Notes under the pieces: generated by a model
What the model saw: the letters and a program-made list of their open reading frames with translations, nothing else
Database searches by the model: none
What the model was told of the DNA's origin: nothing
In this document: piece after piece, positions 46,206 through 57,677 of the stretch
Position numbering within the stretch: the stretch's first letter is position 1
Layout: each line of letters begins with the position of its first letter
Position numbers and translations under genes: made by a program
Origin: Paralithodes platypus
Lineage: Eukaryota > Arthropoda > Malacostraca > Decapoda > Lithodidae
DNA length: 64,000 nt
Assembly (NCBI GenBank): GCA_032716605.1
Contig: CM064492.1
Span: 49,389,406-49,453,405, forward strand
Direction of reading: 5' to 3'

Positions 46206-46260
46206 TCTTTCTCTACTGTAAAAATAAGCCGACAATAACCAATATATTACCATGCCTTGA

Positions 46261-46295
<35 letters not shown>

Positions 46296-46331
46296 CAATA
46301 ATACTTACTGTACTTTTATTGTCCTTCATTA
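45923..46331. other. Second version of 33856-34263
   Basis: MITE-3 remnant, (AAT)n at about 46164-46204 and an A run at 46262-46293. Confidence 0.6.
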
Positions 46332-46708
46332 TTAAGGGGGGTGACCTGCTTTTATTTATCTCCTTTTCTCTATTTCTCTCGGTTGTATAGATTCGACCCC
46401 ATTCAGCCTACTGTTTTAAGACGTTTATCCTCATCCAGCTGTTGATTTTTTCCTGGCGAGCAGTAGCGAGCCAGCATTGAGTTTTAAATTGTTTTTGACA
46501 GCAGGCTAAATGTGTACATTTTTCGATAGAAAAATGCCTCCGGCGAAGCCGGATTCTCCATACAATGATGGCTCGCTATCGCTCGCCAGGAAGAAATCGA
46601 CACCTGGATGGGGATAAACGTCTTAAAACAGTAGGCTGAAAGGGACCGAATGGATACAAGCCAGAGAAAGAGAAAAAAGGAGAAAAAAAAACAGGTGGCC
46701 CCTTTTAA
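46332..46708 (+). mobile_element. MITE-2, second version of 34264-34638
   Basis: TTAA at both ends. CGGCGAAGCCGG hairpin and both GCGAGC-type modules present. Confidence 0.83.
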
Positions 46709-47207
46709 GTAAATGGGACAAAATATAGCAACATAAATGCCTCTTCAAGTATTTTTCTGATTTTTTTTTTTTTTTTAACGATTTTACTTCATTAGGGTGA
46801 GGGCTGGTCCTATCCAGAGTGAGGTTTGGCATCCTCTACCCAACCTTAGCCGTTTCTGTCTGTCTCTTGTCCTGTACTACTTTTCCTACTTCGGGGGCGG
46901 GTGGCTAGGAATCCTCCTCCCCTTCTAAAATTCCCCTTCTAGACGAGACAGAGAAAAGGGCGAAGGAACGCGAAAGTGGTCCCAAACCCTAAGAATTGGA
47001 ACTTTAAATGTTGTTTCTGTTCGGGCTTTGTCTCGAGCCGGCAACCCCCAGCTATAGGGTATGTGCCTGAGTATATACATACATAGATATATACACGCGT
47101 AACCCCAAATATATAAACAGAAGACCTACTGTATAATTAATACCCTTCCTACTCTCGCACATTTGGTTAATCCGTGCCCAGGACATAACCCTTTCCCGTT
47201 AAAAGGA

Positions 47208-47261
<54 letters not shown>

Positions 47262-47284
47262 GAGGAGAGAGGAGAGAGAGAGAG

Positions 47285-47378
<94 letters not shown>

Positions 47379-47388
47379 GAGAGAGAGA

Positions 47389-47432
<44 letters not shown>
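46709..47432. other. Intergenic ending in a roughly 225-bp (GA)n tract
   Basis: 46730-47165 is the counterpart of 34660-35100 with many small differences. (GA)n, nearly pure, occupies about 47208-47432 and abuts the CR1-1 3' end. Confidence 0.6.
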
Positions 47433-47644
47433 GTACAAAGGAGTACAAAGGAAATCAAGCAACAACAGGTCTAGTGACCCTTCTAGGTTGCTTGTCCTCC
47501 AAAACACTGAGGATCAAGTGTCCAAACAGTGGTTTAGAGTGGGTAAGGGAACATTGGAAAGGGAACTACTGCCCTGCCACTAACGTGGCAGGACTAGGAA
47601 GTTAGTAGGGGACATATGGGTTAGTAACTGAGGGGAGGATAAAG

Positions 47645-48016
47645 TTATTCATTTACAAACGCAGTCAGTCGCGGGTTTGATGCGAGATATTTGTCTAGGC
47701 GGAATTTAAATGAATCAACGGTGCTGCAGTCTATAACGTCTCGGGGAAGCCCATTCCACAAGTTGACAACTCGATTGAAGAAGAAATTCTTAGATTCGTG
47801 CGAGTTAAAAGATTTACCAATAATTTTGCAACCGTTTCCCCGCGTGTAATTAGATTGGTCGATAGTGAAGTACTTACTACAGTTCATATTGTCGATGCCT
47901 TTGATGATTTTGAACACTTGAATTAAGTCGCCTCTTAATCTGCGCTGGGTTAAAGGAAATAGATTTAATTCTCTAAGACGCTCTTCGTATGGTTTGTTCT
48001 TTAGGCTAGGTATCAT
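47645..48016 (-). pseudogene. CR1-1 C-terminal domain, copy C
   Basis: PYEERLRELNLFPLTQRRLR through LDKYLASNPRLTAF and a stop; 123 codons, same length and end as copy A. About 55 codons joining it to the thumb are in a different frame. Confidence 0.88.
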
Positions 48017-48180
48017 TTTGGTAACTCTACGTTGAACTCGTTCTAGCTTGTTTATATCTTTTTGGTAATAAGGGCACCAGGATTGAACGCAGTATTCCAG
48101 AAGAGGGCGGACTAAGGAATTGTAAAGGGTTAGGATAACTTCTTTGGATTTATGCTCAAATGACCTGCCTATAAAGCCAA

Positions 48181-49339
48181 TTATTTTGTTTGCCTTCTTA
48201 ACAACTTCTGAACATTGTGACTCGGTTTTAGGTTACTCGATATTGTTACTCCCAGATCAGTTTCTCTGTTTACATTCTTAAGCTGAGTGCCATTCATCGA
48301 ATAGTTTGCTTTCTCATTTAGGTATCCGACATGTAGTACTTTACATTTATCCGCATTGAAACTCATTTGCCAAATTTGGGCCCAACCTGACAATTTATCT
48401 AGATTGTGTTGCATATCGTCAACTTGTTCTTTTGAGAGTACGCTATTTGCAATTTTTTGTATCGTCAGCAAATTTTGAGATTGTACAGGTGAGACCCTCA
48501 TCTATGTCGTTGATGTAAATTAGAAAGAGAATTGGTCCTAGTACCGAACCCTGGGGTACCCCGCTACTTACATTGGTCCATTTAGATGCCTTACCGTTTA
48601 TGACTACCCTTTGCTTTCTGTTGCTGAGCCAATTTTCTATCCATTTCAACACACCGTCTTGTATTCCATGCGCTTTTAGTTTTAGCAGTAAACGTTTGTG
48701 GGGAACTTTGTCAAAGGCCTTTTGAAAATCAAGGTATATAATATCTACAGCTTTACTCTCATCGTAGAGGTTGAGGATATCGTGGAAGAAGTCTAAGAGG
48801 TTTGTTAAACAGGAACGTTTTTTACGAAAGCCGTGTTGAGTATCTTTAAGTATGTTATTTTCCTCTAAGTGATTTACGAGTCTGTCTCGTATGACCGTTT
48901 CTAGCATTTTACATACAACTGAGGTTAAGCTAATTGGACGATAGTTACTGGGTAGGGATTTGCTGCCTTTTTTGAATATCGGTGTTACGTTGGCTAGCTT
49001 CCACTGATCAGGCATAGTTCCAGACTGCAAGGATTTATTGAATAGTAATGTCAGTGGTTTGGAGAGCTCATTCTTAGCTTCCTTTAGAACTCTAGGCGAG
49101 ATTGTATCAGGTCCTGGCGTTTTATTTACCTTGAGTTTATCTAAACAATTCAATACTTCTCTCTCTGTAACGGTGATATTGCTTAGAACATCTGAATTAT
49201 CAATCTGAATCGGCGATGGTGTAGGGATATCACTGAGGTCTTCTGTTGTAAAAACTGATGCAAAGAAGGTATTGAGGGCATTACTCATTTGTACTTCGTC
49301 TTTGGTGTATTCTCCTTTTTCATCGACTAAACGGTCCAA
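48181..49339 (-). pseudogene. CR1-1 reverse transcriptase, copy C
   Basis: From [14 protein letters not shown] through [58 protein letters not shown] (motif A), [19 protein letters not shown] (motif B) and KFADDTK (motif C intact). A frameshift directly after FADDTK (about 48445) moves CKVLHVGYLNEKAN and the thumb into another frame (48181-48501). Confidence 0.92.
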
Positions 49340-49382
49340 CAGTTGAAGTAACTACTTTTTTCTTTCTGATATAACTATAGAA

Positions 49383-50366
49383 TTATTTCGGGTTTGTTTT
49401 ACTTTGATTCGCAATATGTAACTCTAAGGTCTTTTTACTTTGCTTAATTAACTTTTTGGCTTTGCGTCGTAGCTCTACAAATTTCACCCGTTCTTCGTCA
49501 TTTTGTGAGGATTTTAATCTATCATTAGCAAATTTTTTAGCAAGCAGGCAGTTTGAAATATCTTTATTCCACCATTTGGGCTTATTATTATGGCCTGGAC
49601 GCCGTATTTTCGATGGTATGCAGTCTTGCACTGCTTTTAGGTAAGTGGTTTCGAATAACTTCCAAGATGTATTTATGTCGTTATTGTTAATTAAAAAGCT
49701 CCAGTCAGTTTCTTTAAACATAGCTCTAAGTTTATGGAAGTTTGCTTTCTTGAAATTAGGGACTTTTTCGATGCTACTATTTGGTTCGTTACTAGTAAAC
49801 TTTAAAGTGAAAGTTATCGTACGATGGTCGCTGTTACTGAATTCATCACCAACATTCAAATTCTCTATCAATTCTTCTTTTGTTGCAAGTACAATGTCAA
49901 GAACGTTATTACCACGGGTCGGCATTCGAACAAATTGATAAAGCGAACTCTCTTGCAAGTTCGTATACAAGTCATGTCCGGAGTGTGAAGTAAGAGTATC
50001 GCCCCACTTGGTCACAGGTAAATTAAAGTCGCCAAAAATTACGGTATCTTGTGAGTTACTTACATCTGCAATTTGTTCGTAAATTTCTCGGTCAGTTTGC
50101 ACTGATTGAGCTGGAGGTCTGTATATTAACGCAAGTATTATTTTTGTACCTTTATTATTCTTTATTAGCACAAAAGATGTGTCGACGTTCACAATTTGAG
50201 GTTTTGACACGAGGGTCGGGTTAAGACTTTCTTTGATATAAAATAAAACGCCACCTCCATTTTTATTTATTCGGCTGTTCTCAAACATTACATAACCGGG
50301 AAGTGAATACTCTGCTAAAAAGTCTCTATCTTGTGTATTGAGCCAAGATTCTGTTATGCCAATCAC
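49383..50366 (-). pseudogene. CR1-1 endonuclease and linker, copy C
   Basis: About 327 open codons: GITESWLNTQDRD, GGGVLFYIKE, LALIYRPPAQS, TVIFGDFNLPVTKW (GDFN intact), MPTRGNNVLD, SDHRTITFTLKF and the basic linker RRKAKKLIKQSKK. The N-terminal strand with the catalytic Asn is absent, so this copy could not have encoded an active nuclease. The frame is lost at about 49380. Confidence 0.9.
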
Positions 50367-50369
50367 ATC

Positions 50370-50507
50370 ATAATCACATCACTCTCATAATAAGAGAGAG
50401 AGAGAGAGGAGAAACGAGCGAAAGAAAGAGAAAGAAAGATACATAAACGCATGAATAAGCGAGACAAGGAACTGCATAAAAGCCAAGAGAAAGATTAGCA
50501 AATCCAC
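50370..50507. other. Short spacer with GA repeat
   Basis: A GA-rich stretch at 50393-50450 follows the truncated CR1 5' end, so this CR1 copy lies between GA-type repeats on both sides. Confidence 0.5.
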
Positions 50508-50879
50508 TTAAGGGGACGTGGGCCGTTTTTCTGACCCCCCTTCTCCCTCATGTTTAGCCCCAATACTTTTCAGATTGTAAGATGTTTGCCCCATTAGTTT
50601 GTCGATTTTAAGACATTTCGCCCCCCTTTCTTTGTCAATATTAAGACCTTTCGTGGTATTTAAGTATCGATTTTTTTCCTGGCGAACGATAGTGAGCCTG
50701 TCATTTTTGAAGAACCGGCCTTCGGCCGGTAAATTTTTCTACCGAAAAATGTACAAACTAATCTACAAGGGGGATCTGCTGAATGTTTTTTTTTAAGTTT
50801 GATGGAGTACTAGGGAGGAAACTAGAACAAGAATTAATAAATTTAAAAATTTACCAAAAAGTGAACCATCCCTACTTAA
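50508..50879 (+). mobile_element. MITE-1 copy
   Basis: TTAA-bounded, 372 bp: TGACCCCCCTTCTCCCTC, GGCGAACGATAGTGAGCC, GGCCTTCGGCCGG, TCTACCGAAAAATGTAC and GATGGAGTACTAGGGAGG. Confidence 0.85.
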
Positions 50880-51518
50880 CACACAAAGAGCGGGTGGTAG
50901 GGTATTTTACACTGTGCCGCCCAGTGTTTTTTTTTTAACCCTAAATAGGGTTGTTTCCGTGCTCATTTTCATGCATAAACAAGACCCAGAACGTAAAACA
51001 AGTATCTATCCCTGAAAGGGCGTAAACAGAGCTTTCCAATGACAAATGAACCATCCTTGTACGACCACTGGTTCTCTTGCAACGATCGTGCAACACGAGT
51101 GAAAAAACCTAAAATAAGGTAATTTCCGTACATAATTCCCTGTGTAGCGAGTGAGAGAGGGGGGAGGAAGGTGGTTTACAGTTCAGTACGTCCACGGTGT
51201 TCGTGGGGAGCGGTCATAAGGTTACTACGCTCGTCCCACCGCTCGGCTCTCTCTCTCAGCAACATTACGTGCTGAAAATGGCACTCGACATATGTGGTGC
51301 ACCGCCACATAGTCCAAATTTATTTAACTCGACAGATGTCGTGCGCCGTTGGTTAAGGGTTAAAGGACGCCCACAGTATACACCAACATATCCACGCCCA
51401 CTCAAGCCCACCCATGTACACAGCTTCATACACAGGAACACACGCACACACACATATATAAATACACACACATACGCACACATATTATATATATACAATA
51501 CATATATATATATATACA

Positions 51519-51569
<51 letters not shown>

Positions 51570-52128
51570 ATGAAATGACTTACATATTCATAGTGTGCAC
51601 GGGGTTAGTTCCGATTTCTCCACCAGACGGCGTGGGGCATCATTGGCCCGCTACTCCCAAGTAAATAAACACGTTGAACTCTATGCGATTGAATCGGTTT
51701 CTACTTTATATGCTCGGAATGCCGTGTCTAACATGAACACTATGGAAATTGAGTTATCGCCATACATTCTTAGTGTTCTGAAGGGGGAGGGTCCCTAGGG
51801 TAAAATAGAGGGAAATTACGACAATGAAGACTTATTACTGCCTTGTGATAAAAGCAGGGTGTATGAAGAGTGAACAACACCGACTATATCTCCTTATATA
51901 CTGGGCTAACTTAAACACTGTATTATCATTATTTACATGTCGATTTTATATTTTTACAGTAGTATGTTGATATTCATCCTTTTTCCGTATATTTTGTTAA
52001 TGATTACTATGCGAGCGAAGGCGAAGCAGAAAACAAAAGTTTGTTATAAGACACCAACATTCCATTATTCACTTCCTTTCTGTAATATATGTTTTTTATT
52101 GTTTATATATATATACTGTATATATACC

Positions 52129-52181
<53 letters not shown>

Positions 52182-52462
52182 TGACATACGGAGCCCTGTA
52201 TGTTAATTTAAGAGTTAGAATTAGAGTTCAAGGAGCCAAACTACCCAAGCGGTGAAGCAGACTAGCGAACGAGCGAGTGGGCAAACCATCTCGCCCCATA
52301 CCAGCATGCTAGCCTTCACACCTCTATGACCGATGCTATGACGTATGATCGACGCCAGGAGCTGTGAGTGGACCATGCACCTGTTATGTGATTCGAGGAG
52401 CTATGATTGGAGCCGGCACCACCCGCCGCCTCCTGATTCGTTCCTACACCATCATTGTTTGG
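50880..52462. other. Intergenic, (TA)n tracts, no gene recognised
   Basis: (AT)n at about 51522-51566 and 52131-52178, CA-rich words at 51430-51485. 52330-52460 is GC-richer with repeated GGAGCTGTGAGTGG/GGAGCTATGATTGG words, possibly upstream promoter sequence for the TATA box that follows. Confidence 0.5.
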
Positions 52463-52498
52463 TATATAAGACCCGAGTTGTGGGCATTCAAATCAGTC
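52463..52498 (+). promoter_or_regulatory. Candidate core promoter: TATA box plus initiator
   Basis: TATATAA at 52463-52469 and TCAGTC at 52493-52498 place the initiator A 32 nt after the first T of the TATA box, the arthropod pol II spacing. ATTGG (inverse CCAAT) lies about 65 bp upstream. No clear ORF follows, so it may drive a non-coding or spliced transcript, or belong to a solo LTR. Confidence 0.5.
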
Positions 52499-52647
52499 TC
52501 ATTTGGAGTTGGGGAAGGTGAACTTGCAGCTGGAGGAAGACGGGGTGAAGTATTATAATGGGATTGTGACTGTCAGTCAGATTATATAAATGTGTGTTAA
52601 GTGTGTTCGGTGTAAACACTTATGTTATGTTGGTTAGTGAGATATGT

Positions 52648-52915
52648 GATTGGGAATTAACGTGAACACTACTATTATGTGTTTAACTATTTGATTGGGA
52701 ATTAACGTGAACACTACTATTATGTGTTTAACTATTTGATTGGGAATTAACGTGAACACTACTATTATGTGTTTAACTATTTGATTGGGAATTAACGTGA
52801 ACACTACTATTATGTGTTTAACTATTTGATTGGGAATTAACGTGAACACTACTATTATGTGTTTAACTATTTAATTGGGAATTAACGTTAACGCTATTAT
52901 TATGTACTTAACTAT
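52648..52915 (+). repeat. 45-bp tandem repeat, about 5.5 units
   Basis: Unit: GATTGGGAATTAACGTGAAC, then ACTACTATTATGTGTTTAAC and TATTT. The inner units look identical and the last is diverged (AACGTTAACGCTATTATTATG). It lies 150 bp downstream of the candidate promoter. Confidence 0.92.
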
Positions 52916-53938
52916 TTTAGTTGACTAACTTGTGGACTAAAGCAACTCTTTAAGTAATTGGGTTATGATGAAAGTAATACTATTGTTTTATATTAATACA
53001 TACGAGTTCTTTCATTTTCTTTTAATTAAGCTTACATTGCTTAATGGTGCTTAGTACGGTGATGCTATTGTCTCATATTAGTAATATCGCCTTAGACTAA
53101 CATGGCTGTGTTAATATTACTTATAGTGATTTTCTAAGCTGAAGAAAATTCTTTTGCTTCAAAATATTATATTTTGCTTTTCATATTATTTGAGTGAGAC
53201 CTGAATCGAATCTATGAAACGATCCTGTAACTTTATTTACTCATAATCAAACTTCAATGTTACGTGGTTAAGAAATAAATTTAACTAATTATTAAATATA
53301 TATCTAACTTTTTATGTGACTTTGATATTACTCCTGATGATAATAATAATATAATACTATTAACGTAAGACAAGAACCAAGAATAATTACATTAAATATA
53401 AATAAAAGGACATAGAAGAAAACTATCTATTCATTTCAAAAAGGGTAAGAGACAGAAATATTCTTACTTTAATATTTATCTTTCAAGACTTTTTATTAAA
53501 ATTAATAGTCCTTCTTTAGCTATAACTTATTCGGTTCATAACCATAGCCTACTAAGCTTCGGTTAAATAATTCTTTATAAATACTACATGACTTTAATTA
53601 GTTTCAGTATTTTTCATAAGTAAAGAGTATCAGTCAATAAAGGATACCAAGTCCTAAGATCCAAAAGGAAAGGAAGCAACAACAGGAAATTATTTTATTA
53701 GATTTTACTTTTGTTTTGCCTTCAGCTGACTGATACCTTAATATATATCTCTGTGCTATCTAGATTCATCAAGTTAACCACTTGAGGATCAAGATACGTA
53801 ACAATATATATATAGAGAGAGAGAGAGATCAAATAATGTCTACGTTTTGGAAATTAGAGATACTATACAGATTATAAGCCTTGTTACAACAGCAGAACTG
53901 CGCATGAATACCGTACAGAAATCTTTGAGAACAGAATA
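52916..53938. other. AT-rich sequence, nothing recognised
   Basis: Mostly unique-looking AT-rich DNA with a short (GA)n at 53817-53829. No convincing coding frame. Confidence 0.5.
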
Positions 53939-54160
53939 TTAACCCCTTCTTTACCGGTAACGTCTTTTTGTATTTGATTTCAGCTACATTTAGACGATTT
54001 TGTTTAAGCTTGGGAAGGATATACCATATGATATCTAAAAGGATTAATTGAGATAGGCTGTAGCCTTGTAATGAGTAGACGTCCTTCCTAAGCTGAACAG
54101 AATCGTCTAATAGTGTCCAGAATACAATAAAAAGTACATCAGCGGTACAGAAGGGGTTAA
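53939..54160 (+). mobile_element. MITE-3 copy
   Basis: TTAACCCCTTCTTTACCGG to CGGTACAGAAGGGGTTAA, 222 bp, with complementary ATTTAGACGATTTTG and AATCGTCTAATAG halves. An isolated copy with TTAA at both ends in otherwise repeat-poor sequence. Confidence 0.85.
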
Positions 54161-56266
54161 AGGCACGTAAAACAATCTACCGGTACATAGGCTAGGCCTA
54201 CTTATAATTTCAGTGATGCATAATACAAGTTTAGTTAATTAATATGGTCAAATCTCCGATGTATTTAGCTTATTGTAATACCCTCTACCCGCAAAAATCC
54301 CGCAACCATAGAAATACCCGAGTTGACAAAATATAACCGATCGAGTTTGGATTTTAATCAACATTTGATGTCAAACAAGTTCAACAGTTAAAACCTACAC
54401 CAAATATCACCTTATATAATTATGGGCTAGACTTAAAAACACTAACTGTAAATTGATGAATGTTACACAAGGTAGTGTTTGTGTGGTGGATGAGTTTAAA
54501 TAAAGGACATTTTTCCTGTGTTTTCGACCATTCCATCCTTACAAAGCTGTTTATATCGATCCTTTGCACAATCCATTTATCCATTTACCTTCCACTGTTA
54601 GATAACATATGATTCATCACGAAGTGTAGCCTACCTGCGGAGATGAAACGCACTTATATATCATAAACTATATGAGAAGATCAGAATTTTAGACCAATCC
54701 ACATGGATCATAATGTAGGTAAGGTATGTCCATAAACGGTACCGGTACCAGGTATAGGCTATAGTTTTGCTTCAACCGACAAACTTCATGATGGAAGGTA
54801 ACATATATTTATACAACGGACTTTGCTTAAACCTCTTCAAATAAACCGTTAGTTAAGTTAATTCTTAGGTAGGTTTGGTGGGTTTGATATTGTTGCACGC
54901 CAATGGTTGGTAAAAGAGCCAAGTTCAGATTTATATAATTTTGCTGCATTAAAATGGTAAAACTATGATGGATTTTGCTTATACTGCCAACGAGACTACT
55001 TAATTTAGTCTAAATTTCCCTGCATATATAGACGCAATTTATCCGACACGTAAGCATATTATATAAATGATCTATTCACAAAATTGGCATATGCTGGGGT
55101 GAAATTAATAAAATATAGATTATAAAATATGTTATTTCAGTTGATAGATACCGGTAATGTTGGGCATAGCCTAATAAACTCTTTTCATATGTTTCGTTTT
55201 ATTACCGGTACTTACTTTACATCTAGCAGCATTGCCATTGTACCAAGATCAATGCCTTACACTGTGCTTTGTTCCTTATGTTATTTATCATGGAATGTGT
55301 CTGTTGAAGCAAACGATATACTTGTACCGTATATGTACCTTAACCTACATTTTAATCTATATGAAGAGGTCTAAAGACACACGATTATTCCTCGTCTCTT
55401 CATTTAGTATATAATATATACGTTTGTTATATATCTGCCGGTAGGCTACACTTCGTGATGAATCGTATTGTCTCTCATTATGGAAGGTAAAATAGATTGA
55501 TATAAACATCTTGTGTTTAAGAATGGATGGTCGAAACACATGACAAATCTCCCCCCTCACCCATCCACCATAACAGACATTTCATATACATCATTAATGT
55601 GGTTAATAGATTGTTGGTGTCCTATTAATCTTTTGTTTTCAGTTGGCTTTGCATAGGATACGGTAATCTAGTGTAGGCTAAAGGTATACGCTTTGCCGTG
55701 AATTGCGGTTACCTCCCTAATATATCGATAAACATAAATGTGTATACAAATATATTGTGTAAAATGAGACAATAAATATCAGTACAGATAATTGTTAAGC
55801 CTAGTCCTTATACAAGAAGATATTAGACAGTTTCCAGACGGCGATGGATGATAAAGAGCTTTGCGCTTTATATACAAAATAATAACAAAACTTTACTCTT
55901 ATTGACCGTTGCCGTCTGATAGGTACTGTATACATCTGTTGTTTTATGAATGAACTAGGCCTATATATATGTGGGTAAAATTACTTAAGATACGTGCATA
56001 ATAATCCAAACATCCACACATATTAAAGGAGAGAGCTCAATATTCAGTCTTATCATCTATTCATCAAATTGTTTTATGTTACTGCTTTGAAGCTAGTTAT
56101 AGTTTCCTTAATATATTTTCCTTTACATCTTTGATTGTTTGAAATCAATACAAAAGCACAGTCTTGTCCGTGTGTGCGAAAACAGCCTGGTACAACACAA
56201 ACTTGACCAGTCTCTTTGTGTACAAGCGCGCGTACCAAAGGGCCAGGTACTAGTTGTTTATTATTG
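54161..56266. other. AT-rich, relatively repeat-poor stretch, no gene demonstrable
   Basis: Looks like single-copy DNA (intron or intergenic). Frames up to about 80 codons occur (for example 55129-55374) but lack recognisable domains. CCGGTA words are frequent (54730-54750, 55149, 55205). Confidence 0.45.
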
Positions 56267-56284
56267 TCACGTGACCTGACGTCA
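56267..56284. promoter_or_regulatory. Adjacent E-box and CRE palindromes
   Basis: TCACGTGA (56267-56274) and TGACGTCA (56277-56284), 2 bp apart, in a locally GC-richer patch. These are the palindromic sites of bHLH-Zip and CREB/ATF factors. No TATA box or ORF was tied to them. Confidence 0.4.
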
Positions 56285-56748
56285 CGGCCACACTATGAAT
56301 ACACAGGTACAGATCTCATTTTCTACTCACACATGTTGTGGAACCTTAATCACGATTACCCTAATCGTCCTTCGTAAGATTAGATTCACACACAAAATTA
56401 TATAGGTTGGGGTGTGACTATTCAGTGTTATACTTACAATTAAACTGACGTAACTCTACTCTCAGGAATCGCTCGGACTCCCCACTGTAAAGATCAAAAT
56501 GGACTATATTATATACTATAAGTCTTCTATGTTTATTATGGACACTTTTGGATAATATTCAAGGACACTAGTGCGACGTTATGAGAAACAATTTATTAGT
56601 GAAAATAGGCACCAATAGATTCGCCATATTTTTCTCCATAAAGTCCGCATGGAGGATTTTCGTTATCAACAAATTGAAAAATATCCACTTCAGACAAATA
56701 CACCAAAAATCTAAGTCAAAGCGGGGGTGTGGGGGCGGCAGCCCCAAC

Positions 56749-57173
56749 TATAATACTAGGATAGGTTAGGTAAGGTTGTTAGTTTAGGCTAATGTCCTTT
56801 CAAAGGGGTATAGGCTAGTAAACACTAGGATAGCCTATACCAGGTCAGAGGTAAGAAGAAGAGTCCTGCAGTAGTCTCCTTGAATGTTACCCACTTTTGT
56901 TATAAAATGATTCCGTTATTCAGTTTGACTTTATACCATAATCGCAAAGCTTTAAGTTTACTTTACTTTACAATATTTAATAAATAAATCGGTAAAATTC
57001 TAGTTTCACGTACACAGCGACAAAAGGGAGGCGCCGTTGTAAAGGCATAGCTTCCCGACCAACTATGAAGATCAGGGAAATTGCTGGGTAACAGACGTAA
57101 TATAATGATAATAAACTACATTAACGACATTAGCCTAACCTAACAACCTTACCTAACCTAACCTAGTATTATG
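56749..57173. repeat. Inverted repeat with TTAGG-like arms
   Basis: 56749-56797 (ACTAGGATAGGTTAGGTAAG, GTTGTTAGTTTAGGCTAATG) is mirrored at 57129-57173 (CATTAGCCTAACCTAACAAC, CTTACCTAACCTAACCTAGT). The arms contain two to three units of the arthropod telomere motif. The 330-bp interior has no ORF. It may be a decayed foldback element. Confidence 0.65.
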
Positions 57174-57284
57174 TAATAGCTATGGTGCCGCATATGGGGA
57201 GATTTTTTTTTTTTTTTTTACAGTAGGTATAATTCCTTATAATGCATTTCCGCCGCTTTGGACATATATAGGAATTAAGAATAC

Positions 57285-57677
57285 CTTAAGCAGCGAACCG
57301 GTGACGTGAGCAGGCTGGTGTTATCCATATGGTCACTATTAATGCAGCTAATATTTAATGTTAAGTAATACTATGATTTTGCTCACTATTACTATATATT
57401 TTCCAGTTTGTTAATATTATCGGTTATATCAGACGATCGTAAGGAACAAAGTCTAATAGTTCACTTCGATTTTCTAAGTATTTTTGTATGTCTTATCACT
57501 ATGGAATTCAACTGGCGACTGGCTCCTATTCTGAGCAGTATAATACCTTGGAAAATGGCGGAGTAATATCAAAGTAGTGCCCGCGATTCTAGTTCTTCAT
57601 TTTCTTCTTATTATTATAGCTATACTTTGTACAAAATCATATTATCAAAAATACTATAACTACTAAAAAAAACAAAA
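57285..57677. other. AT-rich flank of the palindrome
   Basis: No repeats or coding frames recognised. Confidence 0.4.

Larger units (their letters stand above)
37850..49794 (+). repeat. 12-kb block, second version (start of the right contig)
   Basis: Starts at the equivalent of 25789 and reaches the equivalent of 37749 at about 49794. Offsets to the first version drift only from 12061 to about 12040-12070. Substitutions cluster in its first 1.5 kb (for example FAED here against FADD in copy D). Confidence 0.85.
47433..50369 (-). mobile_element. CR1-1 copy C, antisense, best-preserved copy
   Basis: Starts in the endonuclease (5' truncated just before the ITESW segment) and runs through RT, C-terminal domain and 3' UTR to the terminal TTTGTACTCC-type repeats, which pass directly into (TC)n on the minus strand. 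Three frameshifts remain. It is the reference used here for copy A and for the gap-truncated copy. Confidence 0.92.

Noticed and set aside
57129..57173. Telomere or chromosome end
   Set aside because: Only two to three TTAGG-like units in each arm, inside ordinary sequence.
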